64,000 nt of DNA from Bin5 sp965200615 (GCA_965200615.1 OZ241377.1:1054001-1118000), one strand, 5' to 3'. Counted from the stretch's first letter, positions 17,728-26,826 are shown. The notes: generated by a model not told the origin, from the letters alone. Numbers and translations: made by a program.

Positions 17728-18222
17728 ATGCCCGAAATGTCACCGGGACTTCTGAAGAAATTTCGAGAGAGCATTTTTGAGATTTTCAGCAATGCCGTGT
17801 GGCACTCACGCACCCGGCTGGGAATTTTCAGTTGCGGCCAGTACTTCCCCAAAAAAAGCCTGCTGAATTTTACAGTGGCTGACTTAGGGGTGGGCATGCG
17901 TCGGAACATTCGCGATCATTTGGGGTTTGAGCTTTCCGGGGAGGAGGCGATTGTCTGGGCCACCGAGGCGAACAATACAACCAAGCGTGGACCTGTTCCA
18001 GGGGGATTGGGCTTGAAATTGCTTCGTGAATTCATTGACCTGAATGGTGGATGCCTTCAAATTGTTTCCGACGCGGGCTTTTGGCAGTGTAAAGATGCAA
18101 GAGTCTCGACCACACTTTTGGACCACCCGTTTCCTGGCACGGTTGTAAACATCGGAATCAATACGGCAGACTTGAACTCTTACAGTCTTACTTCGGAACT
18201 GAATGCTAGCGACATTTTTTGA
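17728..18222 (+). CDS. GHKL (histidine-kinase-like) ATPase domain protein, possibly 5'-truncated
   Basis: A 164-residue protein consisting essentially of a HATPase_c/GHKL fold. The N-box is ESIFEIFSNAVWHS (E18, N22, H26), the G1 box VADLGVGM, and the G2 box GPVPGGLGLKLL with downstream LNGG. No phosphoacceptor His domain or receiver is present. The frame is open upstream back to a stop at 17689 and reads DGAFIHRSE before the Met without a start codon, so an N-terminal domain may have been lost; no clear ribosome site precedes ATG 17728. It ends 10 bp before the STAS-like gene. With the next two genes it forms a compact cassette. GHKL plus STAS-type partners recall anti-sigma/anti-anti-sigma switches. 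Confidence 0.78.
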   Translation: MPEMSPGLLKKFRESIFEIFSNAVWHSRTRLGIFSCGQYFPKKSLLNFTVADLGVGMRRNIRDHLGFELSGEEAIVWATEANNTTKRGPVPGGLGLKLLREFIDLNGGCLQIVSDAGFWQCKDARVSTTLLDHPFPGTVVNIGINTADLNSYSLTSELNASDIF

Positions 18223-18232
18223 GGGTACCACC

Positions 18233-18598
18233 ATGCAAAGTGAGTTGAAGATATCCGTATTTGAAGTTGTGGGCAGTCAACTCTGTGTTGCCTCAGAGGA
18301 TGGGCAGAAGGTACATGACCGGCTTGCCGCTGTCCTGAGTGCGGGGCGCGGGGTTGTTCTCTCATTTCACAACGTCTCGACGCTGACCTCGGCGTTCTTG
18401 AATAGCGCGATTGGTCAGCTGTATGGGAACTTCGACGAAGGGCATATCCGTTCTCTGTTGACGGTAGAGGAGATGGCGCCGGAAGATGCGGCGCTTTTGA
18501 AACGCGTTATCGAAACGGCCAAAATATACTTCAAAGACCCGCAGAGATTCAAGCAGGTGGTTAGAGAGACACTTGAGGACGATGAGGATGACACATAA
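18233..18598 (+). CDS. STAS-like (DUF4325) protein
   Basis: A 121-residue protein resembling the STAS-like domain of DUF4325: SVFEVVGSQLCVASEDGQKV, then VVLSFHNVSTLTSAFLNSAIGQLYG in the position where SpoIIAA-type proteins carry the phosphorylatable Ser/Thr loop (candidates are the Ser and Thr in VSTLTSAF). The C-terminus is acidic (ETLEDDEDDT). GAGGGT precedes the ATG. The gene overlaps the PIN gene by 17 bases, so the two are translationally coupled. STAS-like proteins next to GHKL ATPases are known as a recurring pair; coupling to a PIN nuclease is the unusual part. Confidence 0.75.
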   Translation: MQSELKISVFEVVGSQLCVASEDGQKVHDRLAAVLSAGRGVVLSFHNVSTLTSAFLNSAIGQLYGNFDEGHIRSLLTVEEMAPEDAALLKRVIETAKIYFKDPQRFKQVVRETLEDDEDDT

Positions 18599-19124
18599 CG
18601 CAAAGTTGGTGAAAAACTACACATTTACTGTCCGAGACAATCTGTTTCTGGACGCCAATATTTGGTTGTATTTGCACGGCCCACAGCAGTCGCCTGCTCC
18701 GAGCTACGTAAAGACATATTCGGATACGTACAAGCGAATTCTGAGCGCCAAAAGCAAGATATATGTTGACGCTCTAATCGTTTCAGAGTTTATTAATCGC
18801 TATGCCAGGTTGCAACATAGTCTGATCGCCCCCACCAAGGGTTTCAAGGAGTTCCGCGATAACCCCTTTTTCAAGATACATGCTCAAAGTATCGCCGACG
18901 GCGTCAAGCGTATTCTGAAGAACTGTACACGAATCGAGAGCGGATTTGCAGAGTTGAAAATTGATGCGGTGCTTGACGACTATGCAGCAGGCAGTTCTGA
19001 TTTCAACGACCAGGTCATCGCCGAGTTGTGTAAGAGAAAGGGGCTGACACTGGTTACACATGACGGTGATTTCAGAGATCCAGATTTATCCGTTCTGACC
19101 GCGAATCGAAGTTTGCTTGTGTAA
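18582..19124 (+). CDS. PIN-domain nuclease (toxin-like)
   Basis: A 180-residue PIN-fold protein with the four acidic active-site positions: D24 in LFLDANIWLY, E69 in LIVSEFINRY, D143 in DFNDQVIAEL and D161/D163 in VTHDGDF. PIN proteins cleave RNA; many are VapC-like toxins. Length exceeds a usual VapC (~130) owing to an insertion between residues ~78 and 135. ATG 18582 is preferred, with GAGG four bases upstream; ATG 18588 is possible. No VapB-like antitoxin lies upstream. Instead the coupled neighbour is the STAS-like gene, which may therefore be its control partner. Confidence 0.82.
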   Translation: MRMTHNAKLVKNYTFTVRDNLFLDANIWLYLHGPQQSPAPSYVKTYSDTYKRILSAKSKIYVDALIVSEFINRYARLQHSLIAPTKGFKEFRDNPFFKIHAQSIADGVKRILKNCTRIESGFAELKIDAVLDDYAAGSSDFNDQVIAELCKRKGLTLVTHDGDFRDPDLSVLTANRSLLV

Positions 19125-19160
19125 GCAGTTCCCCTCCCTCTGATTCCTCACACGCGATTC

Positions 19161-19244
19161 TCAACCGTCCCAGCAGCATATCGGCGGTGTTGCATTGCTT
19201 TGCTCAACGGGCTGGGCAGGAAACCAGATGAAAATCTTCGTCAT
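19161..19244 (-). CDS. Possible 27-residue ORF with ideal ribosome site
   Basis: AAGGAGAG lies 5-6 bases before an ATG opening a 27-residue frame (starts MTKIFIWFPAQPVEQ, ends CCWDG). It is 53 bp downstream of the ISP-like gene on the same strand. Another frame just beyond reads NTADMLLGRLRIACEESEGG, which also looks coding-like, so the ORF may be the 5' end of a longer gene broken by a frameshift. Not recognised. Confidence 0.3.
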   Translation of the reverse strand: MTKIFIWFPAQPVEQSNATPPICCWDG

Positions 19245-19297
19245 ATTCTCTCCTTCTTCATCAACGGGCGGGATTCTCTTCCGGCCTATAGATCAAT

Positions 19298-22200
19298 TCA
19301 TTCCCCACCCATGCCCAGATCGGGTAATCGCTCCACAATCTCCACCGTCTCCAGACTGACGCTGATGACCTTGCCGATGAGGCGCAGGATGTACTGAGGG
19401 TCCTCGGCGCGGTTGGGGTCGTTGACAATGCCGCTGCGTTTGTCCGTCTTGACGCGGTACTGATCGATCACCCATTCCAGCGCCGAACGGTTGCCGAGGC
19501 GGTAATCGAACGCTTCGCCGGGGATGCCGTCCAGGGTCAGAAAGCTGTTGTAGCGCAGCTGCGTCCTGTCCCTGGAGAGGCGCATCTTTTCGACGCGCCA
19601 GTCGAGCGCCATATCCGGCGTTTCGACCTGCGCAAGCGAATATTCCGGCCGCTCCTCATAGCCGACGTGGAGCTGGGCGAGGCGGGCGCCGGCCGCGGCA
19701 AAGGCGCGGAAGTCGGGAGCGAAGGGGATGCGCGGGAGCTCGCGTTTGAGGTTGGCCTGGTAGCGTTCGCGGTAGCCAGGATGGTGCAGCAGGCCGTAGA
19801 CGTAGTGGAAGATATCCCACTTGGTGATGGTGTCGTCGCGGTAGTGAGCGCGGAACTGCGCCAGCGCCCAGTCGGTGACGTTCTCGCGGCGATTGCCGCC
19901 GTCCTCGTCGTAGGTGTAGAAAGGGAAGCATTGGTAGGCATCGCTCGCCGCAAGTGCGTGAACGTCTGGAATCATCTTTGTCGCCAAAGTACTGAAACCA
20001 GCCCGAAAGCCATGATCGCTGACAACTATCACCTGATTTTCCGCTTCAGTTTCCAGTACAGGGAAAATCGATGGAAAAACATATACGACATCATTCATCA
20101 CCCGATCAAAGTATAGGTTTGATTTCGTAAAAGGCCGATATAGAGCGTCTCTTACCTTGTGTTCAGCGTACTCGGTGATTCGGCTTCGCCTCAGTTTCGC
20201 CTTTAAATCACGGCTCCAACTGATTTCTTTTCCATCATAAGACACAAAGTCGTCAACGTTTGTACTTCGATTTTCTCTCCGTTCCCACTTGAACACTTGC
20301 TCGTTGTAAGCGTCGATCATACTGTTCATGTTTGTAGCAAGTGCGAGAGGGTTGAAGTTATACGCCCATGCGTCCCTATTGGTTTTGACGCCATTACTGA
20401 AGAGGTGAAAAATCACATCTGCTGCCTCACCTCTTGCCGCCTTTGCCTCTTTACTTCCTAACGCGATAAAGGTGTCAAACTCCGCATGGTGTTTTTCAGT
20501 CAGCCATGAATGCTTTGCATCAATAGCTGCCTTCTTAACGGGAACGCCCGTATAATCCCCAAATTTGTTCAAGAGCTCCTGCTTATCTCGGGCCTTGAGA
20601 TAATCGTCAATCGAGCAAATCAAAACTTCAGCCTCCTCAGATTTCTCGCTTGCTTTCCTGATGAAGAAACTGATTCCAACTCCGACCCGGATCTGGTCAT
20701 TGAAGATGTTTCCACCCTCTTTTCGCCGCCGTTCACCTGCCGTCCGAGCATTCCCCTTGAGATCGATATGATAAATCCTGGAGAAGTCTTGTGCGAGGTG
20801 AAGTCTCATCCCATCAAAGGCGAGGCCATTAAGAAAACTATTACTGGTCACCAAGGCGACCACCCCTTCTTCGCCGATTCGGTCAGATGCCCACCGGAAC
20901 GCCTTAACATAGGGGTCGGAAAGTTTGTTTTTGTTCGTTGCTTTCGAATCTTTTGCGTAGGTCTCTGCAACCCGCTTGTCCATCGTCGGATACTTGCGGT
21001 TCTTGTTGTTATCGTTCTCATTGACTTGGCCAACGTTGTAGGGTGGATTGCCGATCACCACGAACATCGGCGCGCCCTTCTGGCTCTCTACCCGCTGCGT
21101 GTTCTCCGGCGCAAACAGCGGCAACTGCCGGTCCTCGGCCAGGTCGAATGTGTCCACCAGGCAGATGCCCTCAAACGGCGCGTACCTGCCGGTGGCGTCG
21201 AAGTGCTCGTGCTCGATGTTCATGCTGGCGATGTAGTAGGGCAGCAGCATCACCTCGTTGCAGTGCAACTCCCCCTTGTACTTGCGCTCCAGCGCGGTGC
21301 GCGGGATCTCGCGCATCATGCGCACGATGAAGTTGCCCGTGCCGACGAACGGATCGATGATATGCACGCCCTCGTCCGCCAGCGAACGGCCAAACTCCCG
21401 CTCCAGGATCGCGGCCACGCTCTTCACCATGAAGTCGACGATCGGCTGCGGCGTATACACAATCCCGTGCGTATCCGCCACCTTGACCGAAAAGCCCTGG
21501 AAGAACTGCTCGTAGACCGTGTTCAGAAAGTGCTGTTTCTGCGAAAAGTCGTGGATCGTCGCCGCGGTGCGCTCGATGGCGAGGTAGAAGCGGTCCAGAC
21601 TGCCCAGGAAATCGGCGCGGCTGAATGACTGCGACGTGAGCGCGTGGATCACGCCTTCGATCTCGCTGGCGATCACGTTGCGGTGGGTGAAGTCGGGGTT
21701 GTTGAAGACGGTGCGGAAGAGGCGCTCGGTGAGCAGGTGCTGGATCAGCATCTCTTCGACCGCCGCCTCCGACAGATTCGGGTTGATCGACTGGCGGCAC
21801 TTGTCCAGGAAACCGGCGAACGCGGCGGTGAAGGCCGGATTGCTGCGCCGCGCCTGCTGAATCAGTTGCGCCAGGCCCTGGCCGATGTCGGCCACCCTGT
21901 CCTTGAACTGAGCGACGGCCTCCTCCCACGCGGCATACTCCTGCGGCCGATAGGCGAAAAACATCTGCAGCGTCTCGATCAACTGCGTGGCGTCGGTCAA
22001 ATCGGCGTCCAGCGCCAGCCGTCCGTTCTGCCACAGCATCGCCCGCTGCGGGGTCTGAAAGAGGATATTGTCGCGTGGGTAGCCGGCCGCGAACTTGCGC
22101 TCCACCTCCGCCGGCAGGTCGTCGTGGATGTCCTTGGCCTCCCAGTAGCCGTGCGTGAGGCGGAAGTCGTCGACCAGCGCGCCGTCGACGACGATGCGTT

Positions 22201-22393
22201 TACTGCGCCGCGTGCTGATGGCGTGTTCGGGCACGAGGGTCCAGCCGCACTGACGGGCGCAGTGTTCGAGGAGGGACTGGAAGGCGGCGCGCACCGCGGT
22301 TTCGTGGGTGATGCCGAGCCGGGCGAACTGGTCGAGGGCGGCGTAGTAGGTCTTGACGGGCTTGTGGGTGGGTTTTAGAGATAGATTGGGCAT
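19298..22393 (-). CDS. ISP-like single-chain restriction-modification enzyme (N6-adenine methylase)
   Basis: A 1031-residue protein of the family annotated as type ISP restriction/modification enzymes. The N-terminus (residues ~60-110) has LVDDFRLTHGYWEAKD, a PD-(D/E)XK-like strand pair with E-x-K. The methylase core carries motif I IIDPFVGTGNF (~345) and motif IV VVIGNPPYNVG (~450), typical of gamma-class N6-adenine methylases. The C-terminal ~450 residues should hold the target-recognition domain. Unlike LlaGI-type ISP enzymes (~1500 residues) there is no helicase module between nuclease and methylase, so it is closer to type IIG in layout. A TATAAT-like box lies ~24 bp upstream of the ATG but there is no clear Shine-Dalgarno. 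It is divergent from the Cap4-STAND gene and convergent with the PIN cassette. Confidence 0.85.
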   Translation of the reverse strand: MPNLSLKPTHKPVKTYYAALDQFARLGITHETAVRAAFQSLLEHCARQCGWTLVPEHAISTRRSKRIVVDGALVDDFRLTHGYWEAKDIHDDLPAEVERKFAAGYPRDNILFQTPQRAMLWQNGRLALDADLTDATQLIETLQMFFAYRPQEYAAWEEAVAQFKDRVADIGQGLAQLIQQARRSNPAFTAAFAGFLDKCRQSINPNLSEAAVEEMLIQHLLTERLFRTVFNNPDFTHRNVIASEIEGVIHALTSQSFSRADFLGSLDRFYLAIERTAATIHDFSQKQHFLNTVYEQFFQGFSVKVADTHGIVYTPQPIVDFMVKSVAAILEREFGRSLADEGVHIIDPFVGTGNFIVRMMREIPRTALERKYKGELHCNEVMLLPYYIASMNIEHEHFDATGRYAPFEGICLVDTFDLAEDRQLPLFAPENTQRVESQKGAPMFVVIGNPPYNVGQVNENDNNKNRKYPTMDKRVAETYAKDSKATNKNKLSDPYVKAFRWASDRIGEEGVVALVTSNSFLNGLAFDGMRLHLAQDFSRIYHIDLKGNARTAGERRRKEGGNIFNDQIRVGVGISFFIRKASEKSEEAEVLICSIDDYLKARDKQELLNKFGDYTGVPVKKAAIDAKHSWLTEKHHAEFDTFIALGSKEAKAARGEAADVIFHLFSNGVKTNRDAWAYNFNPLALATNMNSMIDAYNEQVFKWERRENRSTNVDDFVSYDGKEISWSRDLKAKLRRSRITEYAEHKVRDALYRPFTKSNLYFDRVMNDVVYVFPSIFPVLETEAENQVIVVSDHGFRAGFSTLATKMIPDVHALAASDAYQCFPFYTYDEDGGNRRENVTDWALAQFRAHYRDDTITKWDIFHYVYGLLHHPGYRERYQANLKRELPRIPFAPDFRAFAAAGARLAQLHVGYEERPEYSLAQVETPDMALDWRVEKMRLSRDRTQLRYNSFLTLDGIPGEAFDYRLGNRSALEWVIDQYRVKTDKRSGIVNDPNRAEDPQYILRLIGKVISVSLETVEIVERLPDLGMGGE

Positions 22394-22635
22394 GTCGATT
22401 TAGGGATGCATTAGGCATTATAAAAGTCGACTGTAGTATAATATACCATTGGCTGCCAGTCGTGCTGCACCTTCACGACGCGAACGTTTCAGGACTTGGC
22501 GCAAAGGCGCAACGAAGAGTCACTATGCAGTTTGTGCGACAGGAAAGTGCCTTCAGCAAAAAGCGGAGATCTAATCGAAGGTTACGGAGTATCGACAGGT
22601 ATTGAATCGGAACGATACCTTTTCGGGAGACGAAA
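22394..22635. promoter_or_regulatory. Divergent AT-rich promoter region of the defence island
   Basis: 242 bp between the divergent ISP-like and Cap4-STAND genes, clearly AT-rich near 22411-22450. Two overlapping TATAAT boxes are visible: one on the minus strand (22417-22422) and one on the plus strand (22437-22442). Neither has a strong -35 at 16-18 bp, so assignment is tentative. No gene seen here. Confidence 0.4.
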
Positions 22636-25600
22636 ATGTCTGAAAGTGGAGGACCAGCGGCGTTACGAGGGTATAGGTTACAAACACTCTATATTCTCTC
22701 TCGACTTATGAATGTTGAGAGCCGTGAACACATATTTCGACCTGAAGGCAAAGAGGATCTGGACATTTACTCTTCAAGTGGTCAACTCTTGGAGTCTGTG
22801 CAGGTCAAAGCGTATACGTCCAGTTTGATTCTTTCTGATTTCTCGCCCCAGACAGATAGTTCGTTCTTCAGGAGGTCTCTACGCATTCTTGGGGACCACT
22901 CTGATGCAAAGATCAAAATTGTAAGCTTTGGGCCAATTGGGCCCGAGATAGAAAAAGCATGGGGCCAAGAAGGACCCGAGAGAGAAAGTGTGCGAAGGAA
23001 GCTCACAGAATACGGATACACTTCAAAAGAGATAAATGGACTACTTACTATCAAATTCGCAGAGGTAAATGATTCAGAATTAGAGGACGAGGTCTTTACT
23101 TTTCTAAAAAGCACACTGACAGGGGGTGATCCTCCAAATGCGTTTGAGCTAATGATGTACTGGATATTTCTTGCTTCGGAGCAGAGCAAATTGGTTGAAT
23201 ACTCAGCCGTCATAGAAAAACTAGCATCTGTAGGCCGTTATCTTCAACAGTGTTCCACGTATCATGACGAATGGTTCACCTCTATTCTCCCCCTCATCGA
23301 TACTCTGGATTCAGATGAAATTGACGCGCAGCACCTTGCCAAAGAATACTATCAAGGTGTGGATGCGCGGTACGAGCATATACTAGCCAATCTTGATGTG
23401 GTTCGTAGCGAGAAACTGGTAGAGATTCAGCGCAGGTTCGAGTCCAGTAATGTTGTGATTGTGCATGGGGCGTCAGGGCAGGGGGAAAGTACTCTTGCGT
23501 TTCGGTATCTCCATGAATATATACCGAATGTATGGCGTTTCTTTGTGCGATTCTGGGAGGACAGAAAGCATGTACTGAGAGTTGCAAGTGCCTTGTCCGG
23601 CCATGCCAAAGCCATCGATCTTCCTTGTACCGTTTACATAGACGTTTCTCCTAGTGACCGAGACTGGCCAGAACTCGTTCGGGAACTCTCACATCTTTCC
23701 AATATAAATGTTCTGGTCACTATCCGCGAGGAAGATTGGCGGCGGGCAACTGGTTATCGATCTCGCTTTGAATCCGAGGAGTTGGAACTTGGCTTCGATA
23801 GGGAGGAGGCCGACAAGCTATATGCACAACTAAGAGAACATACCCCTCGCTATCTTGCCTTTGATGAGTCCTGGGCAGGTTTTGGAGGCCAAGGTCCCCT
23901 GCTGGAGTTTGTCTATTTTCTGACACAGAACCAGACGCTCAAGAGTCGCGTTGAAAGTCAAATTCAAGCTCTGAAAGATGACGTGCGAATGGAGCAACGC
24001 AAGGAAGGGGAATTGCACTTTCTTAGACTCGTGGCTGTAGCTTCGATGTACGAAGCGAAGCTAGACCTAAGAGCCGTAGTCCAGTATCTAGGCTTGAACG
24101 AACCGTCCCGAACAATAGAACTGTTCACGAAAGAGTACTTAATTCGGGTTGACGAGAGTGGCTCTACTATCACCGGGTTACATGCCGTTCGTTCCAATAT
24201 TATGCTTGAGAGCCTACTGGATGAGGTGCTTTCCAGTAGGGAATCGGTTGGCGTGGAGTGCCTGCCACTACTCGTGGAAGCCGACCTGGAGATTTTCTTG
24301 TTGCACGCGTTCTCCAGACGAAGAACAGAGGCTACATCCCTACTGGAGGAATTAAAGAGTTTCCGTCCAAAGTCATGGATAGGTGTGGTGGGTATATTAC
24401 GGGCGTTGCTTTGGCTGGGTGTGTACGACTATTCGGAGTCTAACAGGGCCCTCATTGACGAAGTGATCGGAGAACGGGGTCCTGGCTGGATTCTTATTTT
24501 GGATACTGACCTTTCCGGAATTGTCCCGGAGGCAATATCGAACTTCTGGCACAACTTCCCAGACTTCGATGGAAAAGAGCAGTTATTGGAATATGTTGAG
24601 TCCATTCGGGCAAGGCAAACCCCTAAAGAAGAGGCGTTTGTTTACGCCAGGGATTGGCTACGAAACCTTGATCCGATTGGAGCCGCGCCGTCCTTGCCGA
24701 AAGACTTTGCGGGTCTTGCAGAGGTGTTGTATTGGTCTAGTCATTTTCAGATATCACAGGTAATTCTACCTATATGTGAAAAGATCGATTTTGAAAACAT
24801 TGTCGAGGAAATCCCAATCGATATACTTGCCGATCTCATCTATGCACTTTACATCGCACTAGGAAAGGAATTTGATTCAGTCTTCCAAGAGTTCCGTTCG
24901 CGAGTCGAACTGCGATTCAAGCGTGAAACGAATACATTCTCATTGGAGTACGACGGTGCGACGGTACGCGCGAACTTTATCCCTGATTCTGCATACGCGT
25001 TAAGTCAAAAAGAACATGGCAACGAAGATACGGCATCATCGACATTACATGAAGAAACCAGGTACCGAATCGATCTCCTAAGAAAACTCCTGCCGAACAG
25101 ACAAAAGTACGGAAGCCAAGGGTATGGTCATAGACTGGGGATTCTTTCGCCTGAGATTGATGAAACTGAGAAATTTGTAGATGTCAGCAACTTCTATCCT
25201 CAATGGGCACAAAGAATAAATTCTCACTTTCGTACATTGGGGAACTATCCTCATAGACCGGAAAACTGGGAAGAACACGCCCGGCAGATTTTGGGCTTGC
25301 GGCAAGAACTCTCTGCTTGGTTAGTTCAGTTGCAGGGGGCTTTGAATACGTTCTTTCGAAGAGAAACGCTCGTGAAGCTCTTTGGCGACCTCTTGTCTTC
25401 TTCGGAATGGGAAAGTACAAAACAGCTAACTGAGACTCGGCCACTCCTTCCCAAAAGCGCGGTCGATGAATGGGGATTTGCGGATGAAAGTTTTGCAAAT
25501 TCGTCCAATGGTGACTTGGGAGAAATGGATGTATCAAAGCTATACCAACAATCCCCTGCCCTCACTAAGCACAAAACTTACATTGACGCTCTCCATAATT

Positions 25601-26826
25601 ACCTGAGGCACTTGTCCAACTTCATGACCCAAGGGCTCCATGTGATTGTTCTCAATCCCAATCTTGGGAGAGCAGCACCGGGGACGGAGCAGGAACTCCT
25701 GAGACTTGCCAATGAAAATCGCATTAAGACTGATCAAGAATACTTGACCACTTGCAACCTGCACGACTCGCTTGTGGCACTAAAGCAAGTGCAAGTTGAA
25801 TTTCGTAAGAGATTTGGTCGATTCTTGCCTGCTGCCGATTTAGACAGACTAGAAGAACAGGAGATGAAGCTAATCAGAGAACTATGGCCTGTGTGGTACG
25901 AGTTTGCCTTTCATCCACGGAGAAAAGTACAAAACGCAACAAAAGAGTTCGTGCAAGATCGAGACGATAAATTGAAACGGATAAAGCAGGGAATCAGACG
26001 GACTCTTAAGACTATACGGAAGGAGGATTTCTCAGCGGGAATCGCCAGAACTGAATTGCAACATGATAGGGAAAACATCCCTTGTATCCTGCTAGACATC
26101 ACAAACCCGACCATGTATTGGCAGGCAGTAGAAGATACCGTTGTTGCCCTACAACAAGCACTGCACACCGATAACAACAGAAGTCTAAGGCACTACGCCA
26201 TCCAATTCTGGATTAAGCATTTTGCAATTGTCCCACTTGTTCAAGGAAAAGCTCTGTCACAGTCCGTTCTCCTTCTGCCTACATTTGCCATTAAATCTGG
26301 CAGTGCTCTGGAGAATTGGTATTGGTACATCCCTAAAGAGATTTCGGATGAAGATTGGGCAAAATTGAGAATCCCTCTATGGGATAAAGAACAATTCGAA
26401 CCTGCCATTCGTTTCACTGACGCCCTCGCTAAACTTTCTGTCTCCGCAGCCCAATCCGGAGATTTGAGTCGTTTTTCTGAAAACGTTGAATATGATGATG
26501 ACGGTGTCATCGAAAAATATATACAAAGTCAAGACTTAAGCAACCAGTTGCAGAAGGTATTCGACGAGTCCCTTGAACTGCTCAACCACTATAATATCTC
26601 AGAGATCGACTTGGAGGAACGCCCCTTGTTACACGCGGCGTTAGATATCTTTACACAAATGCATCAGCAGATCCGACCCACTGAAGACTATCACTGCGGA
26701 ATAAGTGTAACTGTAAGTGATCTAAAGGGTTGGTCCGAACGACTGGAACAGGTGAGAATACAGGCAGAGTACTTCAAGCTCTTGTGGATAGCTGATGTTC
26801 TTGATGAACGCACAACGGAAGGTTAA
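22636..26826 (+). CDS. Cap4-type nuclease fused to STAND-like P-loop protein (Avs-like), Walker A Lys replaced
   Basis: A 1396-residue protein. Residues ~5-110 match the dsDNA endonuclease domain of the Cap4/DUF4297 kind: GGPAALRGYRLQTLYIL, then EGKEDLDIY and LLESVQVKAY with acidic residues E37/D41/D43 and the Q-x-K58 strand. Around residue 275 a P-loop NTPase begins, VVIVHGASGQGESTLAFRYL; the conserved Lys before Ser-Thr is Glu284 (codon gaa), although the rest of the loop is intact. VLVTIREEDWRRA (~360) resembles the sensor strand of STAND ATPases. The remaining ~950 residues are helical, without recognised repeats, and may be the sensor. Nuclease-STAND fusions of this size are antiviral (Avs-type). 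GGGAGA precedes the ATG. The gene is AT-rich compared with its neighbours, indicating transfer. Confidence 0.8.
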   Translation: MSESGGPAALRGYRLQTLYILSRLMNVESREHIFRPEGKEDLDIYSSSGQLLESVQVKAYTSSLILSDFSPQTDSSFFRRSLRILGDHSDAKIKIVSFGPIGPEIEKAWGQEGPERESVRRKLTEYGYTSKEINGLLTIKFAEVNDSELEDEVFTFLKSTLTGGDPPNAFELMMYWIFLASEQSKLVEYSAVIEKLASVGRYLQQCSTYHDEWFTSILPLIDTLDSDEIDAQHLAKEYYQGVDARYEHILANLDVVRSEKLVEIQRRFESSNVVIVHGASGQGESTLAFRYLHEYIPNVWRFFVRFWEDRKHVLRVASALSGHAKAIDLPCTVYIDVSPSDRDWPELVRELSHLSNINVLVTIREEDWRRATGYRSRFESEELELGFDREEADKLYAQLREHTPRYLAFDESWAGFGGQGPLLEFVYFLTQNQTLKSRVESQIQALKDDVRMEQRKEGELHFLRLVAVASMYEAKLDLRAVVQYLGLNEPSRTIELFTKEYLIRVDESGSTITGLHAVRSNIMLESLLDEVLSSRESVGVECLPLLVEADLEIFLLHAFSRRRTEATSLLEELKSFRPKSWIGVVGILRALLWLGVYDYSESNRALIDEVIGERGPGWILILDTDLSGIVPEAISNFWHNFPDFDGKEQLLEYVESIRARQTPKEEAFVYARDWLRNLDPIGAAPSLPKDFAGLAEVLYWSSHFQISQVILPICEKIDFENIVEEIPIDILADLIYALYIALGKEFDSVFQEFRSRVELRFKRETNTFSLEYDGATVRANFIPDSAYALSQKEHGNEDTASSTLHEETRYRIDLLRKLLPNRQKYGSQGYGHRLGILSPEIDETEKFVDVSNFYPQWAQRINSHFRTLGNYPHRPENWEEHARQILGLRQELSAWLVQLQGALNTFFRRETLVKLFGDLLSSSEWESTKQLTETRPLLPKSAVDEWGFADESFANSSNGDLGEMDVSKLYQQSPALTKHKTYIDALHNYLRHLSNFMTQGLHVIVLNPNLGRAAPGTEQELLRLANENRIKTDQEYLTTCNLHDSLVALKQVQVEFRKRFGRFLPAADLDRLEEQEMKLIRELWPVWYEFAFHPRRKVQNATKEFVQDRDDKLKRIKQGIRRTLKTIRKEDFSAGIARTELQHDRENIPCILLDITNPTMYWQAVEDTVVALQQALHTDNNRSLRHYAIQFWIKHFAIVPLVQGKALSQSVLLLPTFAIKSGSALENWYWYIPKEISDEDWAKLRIPLWDKEQFEPAIRFTDALAKLSVSAAQSGDLSRFSENVEYDDDGVIEKYIQSQDLSNQLQKVFDESLELLNHYNISEIDLEERPLLHAALDIFTQMHQQIRPTEDYHCGISVTVSDLKGWSERLEQVRIQAEYFKLLWIADVLDERTTEG

